DNA from: an uncultured Eubacterium sp. | GTDB taxonomy: Bacteria; Bacillota; Clostridia; Lachnospirales; Lachnospiraceae | Direction: 5' to 3' | Assembly (NCBI GenBank): GCA_910583555.1 | Contig: CAJTXO010000002.1 | Coordinates: 1-32,905 of the forward strand | DNA: 32,905 nt | Shown here: in pieces, positions 1 to 7,716 of the stretch | How the letters are laid out: every line of letters starts with the position of its first letter | Numbering within the stretch: position 1 is the stretch's first letter | Notes under the pieces: model-generated | What the model was told of the DNA's origin: nothing | What the model saw: the letters and a program-made list of their open reading frames with translations, nothing else | Database searches by the model: none | Position numbers and translations under genes: made by a program

Positions 1-1
1 G

Positions 2-580
2 ATCATTCAGGAACAGAAGGGAACACACCCGGGGTTGGCCGATATAAAACTGTATTATAACGATTTCTCTACGTTCTATCCGACGAAGAGGGATGCGATC
101 TGTGAACTGGTAAAATCCATTAACCAGACGCTTTCAAATAGTGAAGGCGGATACGTGAAATTGTGCGACGGCGTTGGTATGCAGAGTTACATCGGCGGTT
201 TTGGCCAGCAGGCTGGATGTATGAATGATAATGACATTGGCCTGGTAAAGACGGCGATCGAGAAATTCGCTGACTGCGGAGTAGAAGTACAGGTGACGGA
301 ACTCGCCGTGCGGAACTATCAGGGCGATGAGACGACGTTGGAGACACACGGGGAATTTTACAACAAACTGTTCCAGACATACATTAACATCAATAAAGAG
401 AGAGAAGATAAACCGTTGAAGGCTGTGTCCATATGGGGAATCGTGGACAGACCGGATATGGAGGAAAGTGATTACAGTTACCGGATGAACGGGACGTATT
501 GCGGTCTGTTTAATGAAAAGCTGGGAGTGAAACCTTCGTTTGTTAAGGTACATGATCTGATGAAAGGTACGGCAGAGTAA
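2..580 (+). CDS. GH10 endo-1,4-beta-xylanase, C-terminal part (5' truncated by window edge)
   Basis: The reading frame is open from base 2 to the TAA at 578-580, so the gene begins upstream of the window. The visible part is the C-terminal half of a GH10 (beta/alpha)8 barrel. It shows LYYNDF (strand before the catalytic loop), DGVGMQSYIGGF, the nucleophile motif VQVTELAV and the late motif SIWGIVD, which in GH10 enzymes lines the xylose-binding cleft. GH10 enzymes cleave internal beta-1,4 bonds of xylan with retention. Whether this copy is secreted cannot be seen because the N-terminus is missing. No carbohydrate-binding module follows the catalytic domain; the protein ends just after the last barrel helix. 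A terminator follows, so it is not co-transcribed with the sucrose locus. Family assignment is firm; exact specificity is not. Confidence 0.88.
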   Translation: MIQEQKGTHPGLADIKLYYNDFSTFYPTKRDAICELVKSINQTLSNSEGGYVKLCDGVGMQSYIGGFGQQAGCMNDNDIGLVKTAIEKFADCGVEVQVTELAVRNYQGDETTLETHGEFYNKLFQTYININKEREDKPLKAVSIWGIVDRPDMEESDYSYRMNGTYCGLFNEKLGVKPSFVKVHDLMKGTAE

Positions 581-630
581 AAGACTGATGGTGCGCAGAT
601 TGGATTTCACTAAAGAAGAATATAAAGATA

Positions 631-665
631 CCGGGAAGAACCGTCAGGTTTTTCCCGGTTTTTTC
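631..665 (+). terminator. Rho-independent terminator of the GH10 gene
   Basis: CCGGGAA at 631-637 pairs with TTCCCGG at 652-658 and is followed by a run of T. It lies about 50 bases after the GH10 stop and separates that gene from the convergent LacI-type gene. Confidence 0.8.
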
Positions 666-695
666 GATAGGTTTGGAGTAGAATAACCTTTGTGG

Positions 696-1721
696 TCATT
701 TTGTCGTTTCCCTGCGCATCAGGATCGGGGTGACCTTTTTGTGGATCAGGCCGTCCTGGGGTTTGGGGCGGCGTTTTTTCCGTTCGTTCATCTGTTCCAC
801 TAAAAGAGATACCGCTTCATAGGCGATCTTGTCGATCTGCTGGCCAACGGTACTGATCGGAATGATCGCTTCCTCGGCGATGGGGGAATCATCAAAGCCG
901 ATGATCCGGTATTCATCCGGCAGCGTCCCGTATTCGCGAAAAATCATATTCAACATGATATTGGCGTGGGTATCGTTTGCCATAAACAGTCCTTTCTTTT
1001 TCCCGGGATATTTTTGCTGGATATACTGCCAGATATGCTGCAGGCAGTTTACCGTTTCGCGATAGGTATCTCCGAGATCCCGGAGGATCAGTTCGTGTTC
1101 GATCTGGTATTCGCTGCAAATATCCTGAAAACCTGAAATTCGTCCATAGGATGGCGTCGTTTCCGGAACATCGGAATTGATATGAAGCAGGACGTCGCAA
1201 TCGCTTTTGGCCAGAAGGCTTGTGGCCTGTACAGCTCCCATATAGTTGTCCGTATTTACGCTGTTTACATACTGGTCTTCCCTCTCGATCGTAACGATGG
1301 GGATATTGCTGGCGGCAAGTTCCTTTGATGGGATCGTATGGCTTAAGATGATCATGCCCTCGATCTTGTATGCCAGCAGTTCCTGAATGTATTTGCGCTC
1401 TGTTTCCTCGCGCTCCGTACTGACAAAAACGAGAAATTTGTAACCGAAAGTCTCATACGTTTTTAAGATCTGGTTTAACATCTCGGCGTAGTAATGGAGA
1501 AAGAGGTTGGGAATGATCACGCCGATAAACTCGCTTTTCCCATTAGCCAGTACCTTTGCCAGTTTGTTTTCCTGATAATCCAGATCGACAAGCGCCTGGG
1601 CGATGATCTCCTGATTTTTGACCGTCAGGGAGTCGGGGTTATTAAAATACCGGGAAATCGTGGTCTTGGAAAAATTCGTATATTTCGCGATATCATCAAA
1701 TGTCACCTTTTTTTTGCTCAT
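696..1721 (-). CDS. LacI-family transcriptional repressor of the sucrose/fructan operon
   Basis: This is a 341-residue LacI/GalR regulator. Residues 5-25 (VTFDDIAKYTNFSKTTISRYF) form the HTH, followed by the hinge segment and a periplasmic-binding-protein-like effector domain (FIGVIIPNLF, IEGMIIL, VNTDNYMGA, IIGFDDSPIAEE). The start ATG (complement of 1719-1721) has GGAGGT (complement of 1731-1736) nine bases upstream. The gene is divergent from the ABC importer/GH32/fructokinase operon, and two clusters of palindromic operator-like 12-mers lie between them. It is therefore the likely local repressor, relieved by sucrose, fructose or a phosphorylated derivative (inference; the effector cannot be read from sequence). 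A plausible promoter on the minus strand lies just downstream of the first operator pair, so autoregulation is possible. Confidence 0.9.
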   Translation of the reverse strand: MSKKKVTFDDIAKYTNFSKTTISRYFNNPDSLTVKNQEIIAQALVDLDYQENKLAKVLANGKSEFIGVIIPNLFLHYYAEMLNQILKTYETFGYKFLVFVSTEREETERKYIQELLAYKIEGMIILSHTIPSKELAASNIPIVTIEREDQYVNSVNTDNYMGAVQATSLLAKSDCDVLLHINSDVPETTPSYGRISGFQDICSEYQIEHELILRDLGDTYRETVNCLQHIWQYIQQKYPGKKKGLFMANDTHANIMLNMIFREYGTLPDEYRIIGFDDSPIAEEAIIPISTVGQQIDKIAYEAVSLLVEQMNERKKRRPKPQDGLIHKKVTPILMRRETTK

Positions 1722-1754
1722 CGGGCAGTTACCTCCATTTATTTCCTGATCATT

Positions 1755-1783
1755 AGTTTAGCAGAATTTAGAGAAAAAATCAA
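1755..1783 (-). promoter_or_regulatory. Predicted promoter of the LacI-type gene
   Basis: On the minus strand TTGATT (complement of 1778-1783) is 17 bases from TAAACT (complement of 1755-1760), about 35 bases before the start codon. The first operator pair lies just upstream of the -35. The -10 is imperfect. Confidence 0.5.
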
Positions 1784-1790
1784 TCACAAA

Positions 1791-1814
1791 ATAACCGGTT
1801 ACGTAACCGATAAC
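1791..1814. promoter_or_regulatory. Upstream operator pair (two tandem 12-bp units)
   Basis: ATAACCGGTTAC (1791-1802) is followed without a gap by GTAACCGATAAC (1803-1814). Both fit the palindrome GTAACC|GGTTAC with the central CG typical of LacI-family sites. The junction also forms the palindrome CGGTTACGTAACCG. The pair lies upstream of the -35 of the ABC operon and next to the -35 of the repressor gene. Confidence 0.75.
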
Positions 1815-1840
1815 TTTTTTTGCTTTTCTGCAAAAAAGTA

Positions 1841-1869
1841 TTGACAGATGAAATGGCAGGTGGTAAGAT
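1841..1869 (+). promoter_or_regulatory. Sigma-A-type promoter of the sucrose/FOS operon
   Basis: A perfect -35 TTGACA (1841-1846) is separated by 17 bases from TAAGAT (1864-1869). The predicted start near 1876 is directly followed by the downstream operator triplet, which is the arrangement expected for a repressible promoter. Confidence 0.8.
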
Positions 1870-1880
1870 TATCACATAAA

Positions 1881-1916
1881 GTAACCGGTTACTTAACCAA
1901 TTACGTAACCGGTAAT
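1881..1916. promoter_or_regulatory. Downstream operator triplet (three tandem 12-bp units)
   Basis: GTAACCGGTTAC (1881-1892, perfect palindrome), TTAACCAATTAC (1893-1904) and GTAACCGGTAAT (1905-1916) abut one another just after the predicted transcription start. They share the unit seen at 1791-1814. Binding here would block initiation or escape. The centres of the two clusters are 96 bp apart, so looping or cooperative binding is possible (inference). Confidence 0.78.
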
Positions 1917-1989
1917 AGTGACACGTATGCGCATGCGTGAAATGTCAGGTTTAGAGCAAAATGATTTTTGTGAGGAAGGTGAAGTGAGG

Positions 1990-3321
1990 ATGAGAAGAAA
2001 AAGACTACCGTTGGTCATGCTGGCAGCCGTTCTGCTGGTCGGTTCGCTGACTGGCTGCCAGGGGAAGAAACCGTCGCCGGGAGACATGGCCGGCTACGAT
2101 GAGGGGGAACAGTATCTATCCATCTGGGTACATTCGATCGAGGATACCGACGAGGGGAGATGCTACCGGGAGTCTGTGGAAGCGTTTAACGAGAAATATA
2201 ACGGCAAATATTTTGCGGATATCGAGTTTATCCCGAGAAATGACAGCGGCGGCGGTTATTCCGATAAGATCAACGCCTCGGTCATGTCCGGGGACCTGCC
2301 GGATGTGCTGACTGTGGACGGCCCGAATATCGCGGCGTACGCGGTTAACGGCATTATCCAGCCGTTAGCGGAACTGACGGAGGAAGAAAGGGGCGTTTAT
2401 CTGGAATCTATCATCGAGCAGGGAACGTATGATGAAAAATTGTACGCCCTGGGAGCGATGGAGTCGAGCGTAGGCCTGTATTACAATAAAGAAATCCTGA
2501 AAGAGGCCGGCGTAGAAATTCCGGATGCGGGGCATCCGTGGACGTTTTCGCAGTTTCTCGATGTTCTGGAGCAGGTAAAGCCGGTGGTGGAGGCGAGGAA
2601 TGGGTACGCCCTCGATATGACATTTCCGGTAGGAGAGGCGACGATTTACTACTACGCGCCGTTTTTCTGGTCCAATGGAGGAAATCTCGTCGATGACAGC
2701 GGATTGAATGTGGATGGCGTGTTCAATGCAAAAGAGAACGCGGAAACGATTACGTATTTCAAGCAGCTTTTGGATCGGGGTTATATGTCAAAGGTCCCGG
2801 TTGAAAACCTGTTTGAGAGCGGGCGCGCTGCTTTTAAATTTGACGGGGCCTGGGAAGTGAACACTATTTATAACAGTTATCCCGATATTTCATTAGGCGT
2901 CGCGCCTTATGTGACGGGCGACGGCTGGGATGGCGGGCGCTATACGCCGACCGGTTCGTGGGCCTATGCGGCGTCTGCCAAAACGGAGCATATCGAGGGA
3001 GCGACCGAACTGGTAAAATGGATGAGCGGCGTGGAGAGCGGGAAGAAGCTGTGGGAGCAGGCAAAGTGTTTTCCTTCCACCTATCAGGCGTTTGAGTCGA
3101 TCGATGTGTTCAAGACGGATGAGAATTACCGGGCGCTGTATAACCAGCTCAGCAATTATGGGCATCCGCGGCCGAAAACGCCGGTTTATCCGCAGGTCAG
3201 CACCTCGTTCCAGCAGGTATTGGAAAACTGTGTACTGACCGGAGAAGAACCGGAAAATGAACTGAATAAAGCAATAGAAAGGATTAACGCCAAGTTAAAG
3301 CGTTATAAGGTGAATGAATGA
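1990..3321 (+). CDS. ABC transporter sugar-binding lipoprotein (family 1 extracellular solute-binding protein)
   Basis: The 443-residue protein starts MRRKRLPLVM with a basic n-region, a hydrophobic stretch and the lipobox SLTGC (Cys23), so it is exported and lipid-anchored. The body has family-1 solute-binding features such as INASVMSGDLPDVLTVDG, YYNKEIL, GRAAFKFDGAWEV and WKYM-like WMSGVESGKKLWEQA. The ATG at 1990 is chosen over an upstream GTG at 1918 because GAGGAAGG (1972-1979) is correctly spaced and the lipoprotein signal then begins at residue 1; the 1918 codon sits at the edge of the operator. It is the first gene of the operon and overlaps the next gene by four bases (ATGA). With GH32 and fructokinase downstream, the ligand is probably sucrose or short fructo-oligosaccharides (inference from context). 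Confidence 0.9.
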   Translation: MRRKRLPLVMLAAVLLVGSLTGCQGKKPSPGDMAGYDEGEQYLSIWVHSIEDTDEGRCYRESVEAFNEKYNGKYFADIEFIPRNDSGGGYSDKINASVMSGDLPDVLTVDGPNIAAYAVNGIIQPLAELTEEERGVYLESIIEQGTYDEKLYALGAMESSVGLYYNKEILKEAGVEIPDAGHPWTFSQFLDVLEQVKPVVEARNGYALDMTFPVGEATIYYYAPFFWSNGGNLVDDSGLNVDGVFNAKENAETITYFKQLLDRGYMSKVPVENLFESGRAAFKFDGAWEVNTIYNSYPDISLGVAPYVTGDGWDGGRYTPTGSWAYAASAKTEHIEGATELVKWMSGVESGKKLWEQAKCFPSTYQAFESIDVFKTDENYRALYNQLSNYGHPRPKTPVYPQVSTSFQQVLENCVLTGEEPENELNKAIERINAKLKRYKVNE

Positions 3322-4220
3322 TGAGAAAAAAATCACAATCTCTTTTGGGCATGGCATTCTTTGGTCCGGCGTTAGTGCTGCTTACGATATTTTTGTTCCT
3401 GCCCATGATACTGACACTGATATTCAGCTTTACTGACTTCTTTGCCCTGAATCCGAGCCTGACTCATTTTGTGGGACTGGACAATTTCTTTCAGATCTTC
3501 CGGGATGAGGAATTCAGGAGGGCGTTTATCAATACCGTGTGTTTTGTCCTTATTATCGTGCCCTTGCAGGGGCTTGGCTCACTGGGCCTCGCGCTGTTGA
3601 TCAATAAGGTCACGCACTGCAAAAAATATTTTAAGGTGGCATTTTTTCTGCCGGTCGTCATGTCTCTGGCAGTCGTATCTACTCTGTGGATACAGATCTA
3701 TAGTCCGGAGGGCATCCTCAATTCGATCCTCGGAAATCTGGGAATCTCGGCGCAGCCGTTTATCAACAGCGCGTCACAGGCGCTGCCCTCCATCGCGATC
3801 ATGAGCGCATGGCAGGGCGTGGGGTACCAGATGATCATTTTCTTAGGGGGCCTGCAGGCCATTAACCCGGCGCTGTATGAGGCGGCGGATATGGATCACG
3901 CCACTCCCTGGCAGAAGTTTAAAGATATTACGCTGCCGGAACTGAAACCGCTCTGCATTTTCGTATTTATCACGATAACGATCGGAGCGTTCCGGATGTT
4001 AGTGCAGCCAATGGTAATGACAGGCGGCGGGCCGTCCCATTCCACGTATACGATGGTTTACGACATTTATGAGACGGGTACGGTCAACTGGGAAATCGGA
4101 CTGGCATCGACAATGGCCATCGTATTTGCGGTATTTGTGATGATACTTACCGTGATCCAGACCATTGCGACCAGAGATAAGGAGGAAAAAGATGTTGACA
4201 AAAAAGCAAAGAAGAAATAA
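3318..4220 (+). CDS. ABC sugar permease, MalF/UgpA type
   Basis: This 300-residue integral membrane protein has about six hydrophobic segments and the EAA loop that contacts the ATPase: YEAADMDHATPWQKFKDITLP. It belongs to the binding-protein-dependent sugar permeases of the carbohydrate uptake 1 family. Its ATG overlaps the TGA of the binding-protein gene by four bases, and an AAGGTGA-like site precedes it; a second ATG three bases later is equally possible. Its end overlaps the next permease by about 29 bases. It forms a heterodimeric channel with the product at 4192-5043. Confidence 0.93.
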   Translation: MMRKKSQSLLGMAFFGPALVLLTIFLFLPMILTLIFSFTDFFALNPSLTHFVGLDNFFQIFRDEEFRRAFINTVCFVLIIVPLQGLGSLGLALLINKVTHCKKYFKVAFFLPVVMSLAVVSTLWIQIYSPEGILNSILGNLGISAQPFINSASQALPSIAIMSAWQGVGYQMIIFLGGLQAINPALYEAADMDHATPWQKFKDITLPELKPLCIFVFITITIGAFRMLVQPMVMTGGGPSHSTYTMVYDIYETGTVNWEIGLASTMAIVFAVFVMILTVIQTIATRDKEEKDVDKKAKKK

Positions 4221-5043
4221 CTGGATCCTGGTCATTGTACTGATCGTGGCATCCCTGTTTTTCCTGTTCCCGGTCATCTGGATGCTCGCGAATTCGTTTA
4301 AGCCGGACGCGGCGATCACCAGTGACATGAACTCCTTCCGGGCGTTTGTACCGCCGGCCCTGAATGGAAACTTTCTCGACAATTATTTGAAGATACTGAC
4401 GGACACCTCGTTTGTCAGGTATATGCTAAATACATTGTTTTATGCGGCGGTACTTATCGTACTCGGCGTGATCGTAAACGGACTGGCCGGATACGCGCTG
4501 GCAAAGATCAAGTTTCCGTTTCGCGAGCGCTGGCTGATGATCATCATGCTTTTGATGATCGTGCCGATGGAAACGATCATTACGATCCATTTCCTGTTTA
4601 TCGCGAAGCTGGGACTGCTGAATACGGTGATCGGCTACATTCTTCCGATGATCGTAAATCCGTTTAATATCTTTTTGTTCCGGCAGGTGTTTGTCAGTCT
4701 TCCGGATGATGTGTACGAGGCGGCGCAGCTGGACCACTGCAGGCCGATCAAGTATTTCTTTACGATGGTGCTGCCGATGTCAAAAAGCGTGGTGGCCACA
4801 GTCAGCGTATTTACATTTTTAAATGTCTGGAATGATTATCTCTGGCCGTCGCTCGTATTTACATCGGGAGATCTGCTGACCGCGCAGATCGGACTCAATG
4901 CGATCACGTCAAATGACAATACGACGATGGGGCAGAAGCTGGCGGTGATCACGATGATCACGATACCAGTCATTATCATATATTCACTGTTTTCCAAGCA
5001 GATTGTAGAAGGCGTTGTGTCAACCGGTTCAAAGGAGGGTTAA
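4192..5043 (+). CDS. ABC sugar permease, MalG/UgpE type
   Basis: The 283-residue protein starts MLTKKQRRNN and is followed at once by a membrane helix (WILVIVLIVASLFFLFPVIW). The EAA loop is YEAAQLDHCRPIKYFFTMVLP. The ATG at 4192 has GGAGG at 4181-4185, six bases from the start, inside the end of the preceding permease gene. Translation is therefore probably coupled. The order binding protein-MalF-MalG is the standard one for carbohydrate uptake 1 importers. The sequence CAACCGGTTC at 5021-5030, near the end of this gene, resembles the operator core but lies in coding DNA. Confidence 0.93.
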   Translation: MLTKKQRRNNWILVIVLIVASLFFLFPVIWMLANSFKPDAAITSDMNSFRAFVPPALNGNFLDNYLKILTDTSFVRYMLNTLFYAAVLIVLGVIVNGLAGYALAKIKFPFRERWLMIIMLLMIVPMETIITIHFLFIAKLGLLNTVIGYILPMIVNPFNIFLFRQVFVSLPDDVYEAAQLDHCRPIKYFFTMVLPMSKSVVATVSVFTFLNVWNDYLWPSLVFTSGDLLTAQIGLNAITSNDNTTMGQKLAVITMITIPVIIIYSLFSKQIVEGVVSTGSKEG

Positions 5044-5047
5044 AGCT

Positions 5048-6148
5048 ATGAGTTTTATTGAATTAAAAAATGTATGCAAGAAATACGATAAGACGGATAA
5101 AAACGCGGTGACGGATTTCAATTTAGCGATCGAGGAGAAAGAGTTTATCGCTTTTGTCGGGCCGTCCGGCTGCGGGAAATCGACAACGCTGCGGATGATC
5201 GCCGGATTTGAGGAGATCAGCAGCGGGGAACTGTTTATCGATGGAAAAAAGATGAATGAAGTGGCGCCGATGGACCGGGGAATTTCCATGGTATTTCAGA
5301 ATTATGCGCTGTATCCCCATATGACGGTGGAGAAAAATATTTCTTACGGGCTGAAAAATATGAAGGTGCCGGCGGGCGAGATCCGGAAAAAGGTAGACTG
5401 GGCCATTGAGATCCTGGGCCTGGAAGAATACCGCAGCCGCAAACCAAAAAATCTGTCCGGCGGGCAGAGACAGAGGGTGGCTCTCGGACGGGCGATCGTG
5501 AAAAACCAGAAAGTGTTTTTGATGGATGAGCCGTTGTCGAATCTGGATGCCAAACTCCGTGTCAGTATGCGAAATGAGATCAGCAAGCTGCACCGCGAAC
5601 TGGGGAGCACGACCATTTACGTGACACACGACCAGGTGGAAGCGATGACGATGGCGGACCGGATCGTGATCATGAGGGACGGCGTTGTGCAGCAGACCGG
5701 AGAGCCGATGGAACTGTATGAACATCCGTGTAATAAATTTGTGGCAGGCTTTATTGGTTCCCCGCAGATGAATTTCTATGATGTCCGCGTGGAGGAAAAC
5801 GGCATTGTCTGCTCCGGCGGGGAGAGGATCGCGCTGCCGGATACCGTGATGGAAAAATTGCGCGGGTTTGATCATGTGATCATGGGGATCCGCGGCGAGG
5901 ATATCAAATTTGACGACCAGAATCTGGATGTATATAAGGAGACAAGGCAGCAGGCACTCATAGAGAATACGGAGATCATGGGGAATGAAAATAATCTGTA
6001 TTTCAAATTTGGCGGGATCACGTCTGTGGCAAGGGTTTCAAAATATGAGGTCAGCAGGGTCGGTGACCGTGTGGATTTTGTGATGATGCCGCATAAGATG
6101 CACTTCTTTGATCCGGAAACGGAACAGGCGATCGGAGAGCAGGGATAA
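5048..6148 (+). CDS. ABC sugar importer ATPase, MsmK/UgpC/MalK type
   Basis: The 366-residue ATPase has Walker A GPSGCGKST (38-46), Q-loop VFQNYALYP, signature LSGGQRQR (136-143), Walker B VFLMDEP (156-162), D-loop SNLDAKLR and H-loop THDQ (His194). A C-terminal TOBE/OB-type regulatory region (about 240-366) is the mark of MalK-like ATPases. ATG 5048 is preceded by AAGGAGGG (5032-5039). Many Firmicutes use one shared, unlinked MsmK for several importers; having a dedicated ATPase inside this operon makes the transporter self-sufficient. A four-base gap separates its gene from the preceding permease gene. Confidence 0.95.
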   Translation: MSFIELKNVCKKYDKTDKNAVTDFNLAIEEKEFIAFVGPSGCGKSTTLRMIAGFEEISSGELFIDGKKMNEVAPMDRGISMVFQNYALYPHMTVEKNISYGLKNMKVPAGEIRKKVDWAIEILGLEEYRSRKPKNLSGGQRQRVALGRAIVKNQKVFLMDEPLSNLDAKLRVSMRNEISKLHRELGSTTIYVTHDQVEAMTMADRIVIMRDGVVQQTGEPMELYEHPCNKFVAGFIGSPQMNFYDVRVEENGIVCSGGERIALPDTVMEKLRGFDHVIMGIRGEDIKFDDQNLDVYKETRQQALIENTEIMGNENNLYFKFGGITSVARVSKYEVSRVGDRVDFVMMPHKMHFFDPETEQAIGEQG

Positions 6149-6159
6149 GGAGGTTTATG

Positions 6160-7632
6160 ATGACGGAATTAGAAAAGGCGAACCAGTATCGGGAGCAAAA
6201 CCGGGTGGATGAAGGCGAGAAACCGGTATTTCATGTGACCCCGCCGGTGGGCTGGATGAACGATCCAAACGGTTTTTCCGTTTTTCAGGGAACCGTCCAT
6301 CTGTTTTACCAGCATCATCCGTACAGTGAGGAGTGGGGGCCGATGCACTGGGGACATTGTACGACGAAAGATTTTGTGAAATGGAAGGAGCTGCCGGCTG
6401 TTTTGGCGCCGGATCAGAGGTATGACGCTGCCGGATGTTTTTCCGGCAGTGCCATCGAGACGGAAGAGGGCCATGCCCTTCTTTATACCGGGGTGATGGA
6501 ACGGGAGAGGGAGGATGGTTCGAAAGAGGTGGTCCAGCATCAGTGTCTGGCGGTCGGAGACGGCGTTCATTACAAAAAGGTGAGCGAAAATCCGGTCATT
6601 CCGGCCGGACAGCTTCCACAGGGGTTTTCCACAGAGGATTTCCGGGATCCGAAAATCTGGCGGGAACAGGGCACGTATTATCTGGCGGCAGGCAATAAAA
6701 ATGAGAAACAGAATGGCCAGGTTGTTTTGTTTGCGTCAGAGGATCTGAGGAATTGGCGGTATGTGTCTGTGTTGGCAGATAACCGGGGAAAATATGGCAG
6801 TATGTGGGAATGTCCGGACTTCTTTCCCTTGGGAAATAAGTATGTGTTAGTTGTTTCCCCGCAGGATATGCAGTCGGACGGGGCGGAGTTCCACAACGGG
6901 AATCAGGCAGCCGCCCTGATCGGGGAATACGACAGGGAGCATGGTCATCTGCTCGAAGAACAGGTGATCTCCCTCGACTATGGAACGGATTTTTACGCGC
7001 CGCAGACAATGGAAACAGAAGATGGACGGCGGATCATGATCGCCTGGATGCAGTCATGGGATATGAACATTAAGCCGGCCGGGCAGAGATGGAATGGAAT
7101 GATGACGATTCCGAGAGAACTCACGCTGCGGGACGGCAGGCTGTACCAGCAGCCGGTCAGGGAGATCGAACATTACCGCACGGAACCGGTGGCCTATGTG
7201 GACAGGGAAATCTCGGGCAGATGTGAACTACCGGGAATCCGGGGACGGGTGCTCGATCTGACGATCGAATTACAGGAGGGGGACTACCGGGAATTTATCG
7301 TTTCTTTTGCGGGGAACGAGAGGTATCATACCAGTTTCCGCTATGTCCGCGATACGCAGACGATCGAATTTGACCGGACATATTCCGGTATAACCCGGGA
7401 TGTGGTGTGCCAGCGGAGCATGAGGATAAAAAAAGCGGAGAAAACGTTGAAACTTCGACTCATCTTCGACCGATTTTCCGTGGAACTGTTCGTCAATGAC
7501 GGCGTACAGACATTTACTTCCACGTTTTACACGCCTCTGGAGGCGGAGGATATCGTATTAGAGTGTGATAAAAAAGCAATAATAAATGTAGAAAAATACA
7601 GCATTTCCGTGGAGGATGACCGCTGTGGATGA
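6160..7632 (+). CDS. GH32 beta-fructofuranosidase (sucrose/sucrose-6-phosphate hydrolase type)
   Basis: The 490-residue GH32 enzyme has the three diagnostic motifs: WMNDPNG (nucleophile Asp35), FRDPKIW (transition-state Asp163) and WECPDFF (acid/base Glu217). The five-bladed propeller is followed by the C-terminal beta-sandwich (about 340-490). There is no signal peptide, so it acts in the cytoplasm on imported sugar, releasing fructose from sucrose or short inulin-type oligosaccharides. Two ATGs overlap at 6157 and 6160; the second is preferred because AGGAGG (6148-6153) is then six bases away. With an ABC importer rather than a PTS in the operon, the substrate is probably non-phosphorylated (inference). 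The next gene phosphorylates the released fructose. Confidence 0.93.
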   Translation: MTELEKANQYREQNRVDEGEKPVFHVTPPVGWMNDPNGFSVFQGTVHLFYQHHPYSEEWGPMHWGHCTTKDFVKWKELPAVLAPDQRYDAAGCFSGSAIETEEGHALLYTGVMEREREDGSKEVVQHQCLAVGDGVHYKKVSENPVIPAGQLPQGFSTEDFRDPKIWREQGTYYLAAGNKNEKQNGQVVLFASEDLRNWRYVSVLADNRGKYGSMWECPDFFPLGNKYVLVVSPQDMQSDGAEFHNGNQAAALIGEYDREHGHLLEEQVISLDYGTDFYAPQTMETEDGRRIMIAWMQSWDMNIKPAGQRWNGMMTIPRELTLRDGRLYQQPVREIEHYRTEPVAYVDREISGRCELPGIRGRVLDLTIELQEGDYREFIVSFAGNERYHTSFRYVRDTQTIEFDRTYSGITRDVVCQRSMRIKKAEKTLKLRLIFDRFSVELFVNDGVQTFTSTFYTPLEAEDIVLECDKKAIINVEKYSISVEDDRCG

Positions 7633-7651
7633 GACATGTCATAGCGGAATG

Positions 7652-7695
7652 ATTCCTGACGGAATAATTTCTGGCGAAATAATTCCGTCAGGAAT
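7652..7695 (+). repeat. Long intercistronic hairpin between GH32 and fructokinase genes
   Basis: ATTCCTGACGGAAT (7652-7665) is perfectly complementary to ATTCCGTCAGGAAT (7682-7695). After an A-A mismatch, five more pairs (ATTTC/GAAAT) close on the tetraloop TGGC. No T run follows, so it is unlike a classical terminator. It may stabilise or process the mRNA or tune fructokinase expression. Confidence 0.7.
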
Positions 7696-7716
7696 AGAAA
7701 GAAAGAGGGTGATCTT

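Noticed and set aside
5021..5030. Operator-like CAACCGGTTC inside the MalG-type gene
   Set aside because: Lies in coding sequence (codons for STGS), matches only the eight-base core and is far from any promoter; probably chance.
5123..5875. 250-codon minus-strand frame inside the ABC ATPase gene
   Set aside because: Antisense to conserved ATPase motifs; no independent support.
7652..7695. Terminator between GH32 and fructokinase
   Set aside because: The hairpin has no T run and the downstream genes clearly belong to the same pathway, so full termination is unlikely.
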